This document shows positions 59,724 through 64,000 of a DNA stretch of 64,000 nucleotides, piece by piece (position 1 is the first letter of the stretch; each line of letters opens with the position of its first letter). The DNA is from Dorea sp. AF36-15AT (lineage in GTDB: Bacteria > Bacillota > Clostridia > Lachnospirales > Lachnospiraceae): assembly GCF_003477705.1 (NCBI RefSeq), contig NZ_QUDV01000002.1:124001-188000 (forward strand), in the 5' to 3' direction. The notes under the pieces were generated by a model. The model did no database searches and had not been told where the DNA came from. It was given only the letters and a program-made list of their open reading frames with translations. The position numbers were made by a program, and so were the translations under genes.

Positions 59724-60860
59724 ATGAAGATCATACATTTGTCAGACCTTCACCTGGGGAAACGGGTGCATGAGTTTTCGATGCTGGATGACCAGCGCTA
59801 TATATTGAAGCAGATTCTGGAACACGTTGCAGAAGAACATCCGGATGTGGTGATCTTAGCGGGCGATATCTATGACAAGCCTGTACCTCCGGCGGAAGCA
59901 GTACAGTTATTTGACCAGTTTTTATGCGGGCTTGCGGAGCAGAGCGTGGAAGTCATGATCATCAGTGGCAATCACGATTCGGCAGAGCGTATTGCGTTTG
60001 GCGGGAAGCTGATGGAGCACAGCGGTGTGCATGTGTCTCCGGTCTATGACGGAGATGTAAAGCCAGTGGAATTAGAAGATGCATACGGTATTGTACAGTT
60101 CTTTTTACTGCCATTTATCAAGCCGATTCATGTAAGACGCTGTTATGCAGAGGAGGAGATAGAGAGTTATACAGATGCCATGCGTACAGCCATTTCCCAT
60201 ATGGAGAGAAATGCGGATGCCAGACAGGTGCTGGTAACGCATCAGTTTGTGACAGGCGCGGAACGTTCGGACTCGGAAGAAATCTCTGTGGGCGGCACCG
60301 ACAATGTGGATGTAACTGTATTTGACGGGTTCGACTATGTGGCACTGGGGCATATCCACAGACCGCAGCGGATCATGAGAGACACGGTGCGGTATTGTGG
60401 GACTCCATTAAAGTATTCCTTTTCAGAAGCAGGTCATGAGAAGTCCCTTACCGTGGTGGAACTGGAAGAAAAAGGAAAGGTGTCGATTCGGCGCATTCCT
60501 TTGATACCAAAGTATGATATGCGGGAAATCCAAGGCACGTATATGGAGCTGACAGACCGGGCGTATTACCGGGATATGGACAGGGAAGACTATCTGCATA
60601 TTACATTAATGGATGAGGAAGATATACCAGATGCAGTCAGAAAACTGCAGGTGATCTATCCGAATCTGATGAAGTTAGACTACGATAATGCGAGAACGCG
60701 CGGGAATCAGGTGTTACAGGAGATTGAGGCTATCGAAAAGAAATCTCCGATGGAACTATTTGCGGAGTTTTATGAGACACAGAATAATCAGCCGATGGAT
60801 GAAGAACAGTTCAGGCTGATGCAGGAGATTATGGAACAGGTGTGGGAGGATAAAGCATGA
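59724..60860 (+). CDS. sbcD: Exonuclease SbcCD subunit D
   Basis: A 378-aa Mre11-type nuclease. Metal-binding phosphoesterase motifs are HLSDLHLGKRVHEF, LAGDIYD, SGNHDS, LVTHQF and ALGHIHRPQ; a C-terminal SbcD domain follows. It opens hairpins and processes DNA ends together with SbcC. ATG 59724 follows AAAGGAGGCACC. Its last four bases overlap the sbcC start (ATGA), giving coupled translation. Confidence 0.94.
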   Translation: MKIIHLSDLHLGKRVHEFSMLDDQRYILKQILEHVAEEHPDVVILAGDIYDKPVPPAEAVQLFDQFLCGLAEQSVEVMIISGNHDSAERIAFGGKLMEHSGVHVSPVYDGDVKPVELEDAYGIVQFFLLPFIKPIHVRRCYAEEEIESYTDAMRTAISHMERNADARQVLVTHQFVTGAERSDSEEISVGGTDNVDVTVFDGFDYVALGHIHRPQRIMRDTVRYCGTPLKYSFSEAGHEKSLTVVELEEKGKVSIRRIPLIPKYDMREIQGTYMELTDRAYYRDMDREDYLHITLMDEEDIPDAVRKLQVIYPNLMKLDYDNARTRGNQVLQEIEAIEKKSPMELFAEFYETQNNQPMDEEQFRLMQEIMEQVWEDKA

Positions 60861-63595
60861 GACCAGTCTATATCCGCATGTCGGCATTTGGACCGTATGC
60901 GGGCATACAGGAACTGAATATGGAAGAACTGGGAGCAGGCGGACTTTATCTGATCACAGGAGATACGGGAGCCGGCAAGACGACGATCTTTGATGCTATT
61001 ACATTTGCGTTATATGGAGAAGCCAGCGGTGACAGCAGAGAAGCGGGAATGCTCCGTTCCAAATATGCAGATCCGTCCGTGCCTACAGAGGTGGAGCTTA
61101 CATTCATCTATGGGGGCAAGACATATAAAGTATGCAGGAATCCGGAGTACGAGCGTCCGACAAAACGAGGTACAGGCATGACGATGCAGAAAGCGGAGGC
61201 AGAGCTTATCTATCCGGATGGAAGAGTGATCACGAAGCCGAAAGATGTGACGGCAGCAGTGACAGAGATCATGGGTGTCAACAGAGAACAGTTCTGTCAG
61301 ATCGCGATGATCGCACAGGGGAAGTTCAGGGATCTGATCGAGAAGGGAACGACAGAGCGGCAGAAGATATTTCGTGAGATATTCCGGACGGCACCGTATC
61401 AACAGGTTCAGGATATCCTGAAGGGAAAATACCGCGCGCTGGAACGTGAATGTGAGACTCTGCGGGAGAGTGTGAAGCAGTATATCCAGGGGATTCTCTG
61501 GAATAAAGATGTATCTGAAGAGACACCGGTGGAAGAAGTGATGGAACTTCTAACAGAACAGAATAAGGCAGATCAGGAGATACAGGCAGGACTGCTTGAA
61601 GAATTACAACAGAAAGAACAGGTGCTGCAGAAGATCCGGTCCGAGTTAGAACGGGATCGGGAGCGGAAGAAGAGGCAGAAGCTGTATCTGGAATTGCAAG
61701 ACAAGCGACAAGAACAACAGGAACAGCTCGTGGAAGTGCGGCGTAGATATCGGGAAGAACAGGGAAAAGAGCCGGAGCGTCAGCGGATTGCGGACGAGAT
61801 CAGCCGGTTGGAAAGCCTGATGCCACAGTATCTTCGCCTGGAAGAACTGCGAAAGAATGAAAGAGAGAGTCAGGACGAATGTGCGAAGTTGGCAGTCCGG
61901 CAGAGACAGCGTGAGACGAAGCTGGCAGAGTTGAAAGACAAGATTCGGGAAGGAAAGAAAGCGGGCGAAGCGCTTGCAGGCGCACCGGAAGAGTATCAGA
62001 AGCTTTTGTTTGAATCCGAGAAGCATCAGAAATATATGGAACGCCTGCAGAATTTGTCAAAAGTGATCCTGCAATATGAGAAGCTGCAACAGGATCTGCT
62101 GGTAAAGCAGCGAGAATATCAGACGGAGCGGGACAAAGTCCGGAAAAAAGAATCAGAGTACCGCGTTAAGAATCAGGCGTTCTTAGATGAACAGGCGGGA
62201 ATTCTGGCGCAGACTTTAGTAGAAGATCAGCCATGTCCTGTGTGTGGTTCCATACATCATCCGGCTCCGGCAGTGCAGAATCCGGGCGCGCCGTCCAAAG
62301 ACGAATTGGGACTATTGCAGCAGGAACTGGAACAGTGTAGAGTGAGAGAAGCAGAAGCCAGCCGGAAAGCAGGTGAGTTGCTTGGAAATGTGAGAAGCAG
62401 GGAAGAAACTATCCGCAAGGAAGCGGAAGAATTGGAACTTGCAGGAACTTCGGAAGAGATAACGGCATGTCTTATGGCTTTGCAGAAGCAGGGACAGGAA
62501 GCGGGAATGCGGTTACAGCAGGAGCTGAAGCTTGCATCAGAGAAGGTAAAGCAGAAGGATATGTGGAACCGGCTGCTTCCGGAGCAGGAAAAAGCGTTGG
62601 AGAAAGTAACAGAAGAACTGCAGCAGATTAGAGAGCGTCAGGCAGCAGTTGAAAGTAAGCAGAAGGCGGCTGGGGAGGAAATTCAGAGACTGACGGAAGT
62701 GCTTCCATATCCGGGACAGAAGGAAGCACAGGAGAAGCATATAGAACTTGTGCAGAAGCAGAATGTGATGAAGCGTCAGCTGGAACAGGCAGAGAAAGCA
62801 GTTCAGACAGCAAAAGTGGAAATTGCCGGAACCGAGGGACGCTTGAAAGAACTGAGACAGCAGCTGGAAGAAGCGGTGGAAGCAGATACGGAAGCGTTGC
62901 GGCAGAAGCAGGCAGAGATAGAAACTGAAAAAGCAGCATATGAAGAACGCGGGAAAGAACTGCATCACCGGATTCAGAATAATCAGTCCGTATTAAAGAA
63001 TCTGCAGAATCGAAGCAAAGAACTGGTGGAAAAGGAAAAGCAGTATACAATGGTCCGCTCGTTGGCTGTAACTGCGCTTGGTAATATTCCAGGCAAAGAA
63101 AAGATCATGTTAGAGACCTATGTGCAGATGACGTATTTTGACCGCATTATTGCCAGAGCTAATACCAGACTGATGGTCATGACGGGTGGACAGTATGAGA
63201 TGAAGCGGCGCAGAGGCAGCAGTAACCTCCGAAGCCAGAGCGGACTGGAACTGGATGTGATTGATCATTATAATGGAAGTGAGAGAAGTATCCGCACACT
63301 TTCCGGTGGTGAGTCTTTCCAGGCGTCCCTGTCGCTGGCACTTGGACTTGCCGATGAGATCCAGGCATCTGCAGGTGGTATCCGCCTGGATACGATGTTT
63401 GTGGATGAGGGATTCGGATCATTGGATTCGGAGTCGTTGGAACAGGCAGTTCAGGCATTGGCAGGACTTGCAGAGAGCAAGCGGCTGGTGGGAATCATTT
63501 CCCATGTAGATGAACTGAAGAACCGGATCGACCGTCAGATCGTGGTGAAGAAAGAGCGAAGCGGTGGAAGTACTGCCGAGATCCGAGGTGTATAG
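60857..63595 (+). CDS. sbcC: Exonuclease SbcCD subunit C
   Basis: A 912-aa Rad50/SMC-type ATPase. Walker A ITGDTGAGKTTIFDA lies near residue 35, long coiled coils flank a zinc hook CPVCGS at ~468-473, and the C-terminal half has the signature LSGGESFQASLSLALGLAD and Walker B FVDEGFGSLD. It clamps DNA for SbcD. Somewhat shorter than the ~1000-1150 aa of many homologues, mainly through shorter coils. The Y-family polymerase gene starts 1 base after its stop. Confidence 0.94.
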   Translation: MRPVYIRMSAFGPYAGIQELNMEELGAGGLYLITGDTGAGKTTIFDAITFALYGEASGDSREAGMLRSKYADPSVPTEVELTFIYGGKTYKVCRNPEYERPTKRGTGMTMQKAEAELIYPDGRVITKPKDVTAAVTEIMGVNREQFCQIAMIAQGKFRDLIEKGTTERQKIFREIFRTAPYQQVQDILKGKYRALERECETLRESVKQYIQGILWNKDVSEETPVEEVMELLTEQNKADQEIQAGLLEELQQKEQVLQKIRSELERDRERKKRQKLYLELQDKRQEQQEQLVEVRRRYREEQGKEPERQRIADEISRLESLMPQYLRLEELRKNERESQDECAKLAVRQRQRETKLAELKDKIREGKKAGEALAGAPEEYQKLLFESEKHQKYMERLQNLSKVILQYEKLQQDLLVKQREYQTERDKVRKKESEYRVKNQAFLDEQAGILAQTLVEDQPCPVCGSIHHPAPAVQNPGAPSKDELGLLQQELEQCRVREAEASRKAGELLGNVRSREETIRKEAEELELAGTSEEITACLMALQKQGQEAGMRLQQELKLASEKVKQKDMWNRLLPEQEKALEKVTEELQQIRERQAAVESKQKAAGEEIQRLTEVLPYPGQKEAQEKHIELVQKQNVMKRQLEQAEKAVQTAKVEIAGTEGRLKELRQQLEEAVEADTEALRQKQAEIETEKAAYEERGKELHHRIQNNQSVLKNLQNRSKELVEKEKQYTMVRSLAVTALGNIPGKEKIMLETYVQMTYFDRIIARANTRLMVMTGGQYEMKRRRGSSNLRSQSGLELDVIDHYNGSERSIRTLSGGESFQASLSLALGLADEIQASAGGIRLDTMFVDEGFGSLDSESLEQAVQALAGLAESKRLVGIISHVDELKNRIDRQIVVKKERSGGSTAEIRGV

Positions 63596-63596
63596 G

Positions 63597-64000
63597 ATGG
63601 CAGGTTATATAGAAGAAAAGCACACATATATTGCCATTGATCTGAAGTCCTTTTATGCGTCGGTGGAATGTCTGGAGCGCGGTCTGGATCCATTGCACAC
63701 AAACCTCGTGGTGGCAGATGCGAGCCGTACGGAAAAGACGATCTGCCTTGCGGTGTCACCATCTATGAAGGCTTATGGGATTCCGGGAAGACCGAGACTC
63801 TTTCAGGTGATACAGCAGATGCAGAAGGTCAATGCCGGCAGACAGCGAAAAGCGCCAGACGGTACATTTGCAGGAAGCTCTGTCAATTCGATTGAACTGG
63901 AATATCGTCCGCAGATCAGGGCAGATTACGTGACAGCACCGCCTCAGATGGCCAAATATCTGGAATACAGCGGACGCATTTATGACATTTATCTGAAATA
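63597..64000 (+). CDS. Y-family DNA polymerase (UmuC/DinB type), N-terminal part
   Basis: The frame is open from ATG 63597 to the window end (134 codons). YIAIDLKSFYASVECLERG is the hallmark palm motif of Y-family translesion polymerases, followed by RTEKTICLAVSPSMKAYGIPGRPRL, the fingers region. The insertion after this, rich in Arg/Gly/Ala, resembles Gram-positive UmuC-like proteins more than DinB. The catalytic S-x-DE motif lies beyond the window. The ribosome site is CGAGGTGTATAGG, overlapping the end of sbcC. Confidence 0.88.
   Translation, partial: MAGYIEEKHTYIAIDLKSFYASVECLERGLDPLHTNLVVADASRTEKTICLAVSPSMKAYGIPGRPRLFQVIQQMQKVNAGRQRKAPDGTFAGSSVNSIELEYRPQIRADYVTAPPQMAKYLEYSGRIYDIYLK

Overview
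The window looks like a chromosomal segment of a gut-type Lachnospiraceae (Bacillota, Clostridia), perhaps close to Dorea or Mediterraneibacter. The genus is an inference. The evidence is moderate-to-low GC with AGGAGG-type ribosome sites, a type III glutamine synthetase, the Firmicutes order eno-secG-rnr-smpB, a CotF-type spore coat protein, a CIRCE operator, a DUF3877-like protein and tRNA genes without encoded CCA. I see no IS element, prophage or CRISPR array.

Layout. 0-5 kb: tail of a lipid kinase, tRNA-Glu, class II aldolase (fba), glnN, a DUF1700-type protein and an Asn-rich repeat peptide. 5-9.5 kb: rRNA methyltransferase, rdgB, a YfcE-type phosphodiesterase, seven tRNAs, and an Asp-rich membrane protein. 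9.7-13.9 kb: malY/patB, a small unknown gene, trpB2 and lplA. 14.3-19.2 kb: an AT-richer accessory block with an Rpn-type nuclease, a polar amino acid ABC transporter, a glutathionyl-hydroquinone-reductase-like protein and a GNAT enzyme. 19.3-25.6 kb: a SorC-type regulator and a four-gene 2-oxoacid/acetoin dehydrogenase operon. 25.8-32.3 kb: a type I toxin-antitoxin-like locus, pfkA, a TSUP permease with a divergent LysR gene, a GNAT, tRNA-Leu, a sirtuin and a CPBP protease. 32.4-42.1 kb: trkA-trkH, glmM, eno-secG-rnr-smpB, a second toxin-antitoxin-like locus and tmRNA on the minus strand. 42.1-45.2 kb: thiS-thiG-thiH-tenI behind an unusual leader. 45.3-52.7 kb: cotF, LysR/DUF2798, hsp20, and an amino acid transport / threonine aldolase group. 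52.9-64 kb: a two-component system, hisH-hisF-ung-lpd, a degenerate third toxin-antitoxin-like locus, sbcDC and the start of a Y-family polymerase.

How the genes work together. Central metabolism (fba, pfkA, eno, dehydrogenase complex, lplA), nitrogen assimilation (glnN), K+ uptake (trkAH), ribosome rescue and RNA decay (rnr, smpB, ssrA), thiazole synthesis and DNA repair (ung, sbcDC, Y-family polymerase) are ordinary housekeeping. The least ordinary items are three related small-toxin/antisense-RNA loci, of which one has lost its toxin; a two-hairpin dispersed element whose architecture repeats exactly at two sites; a thiS leader with an attenuator-like terminator and a 42-codon ORF but no visible THI-box; a transporter/GST/GNAT cassette; and a dehydrogenase E2 with two subunit-binding domains and an altered catalytic motif. 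All calls come from reading the sequence, and no database search was run.
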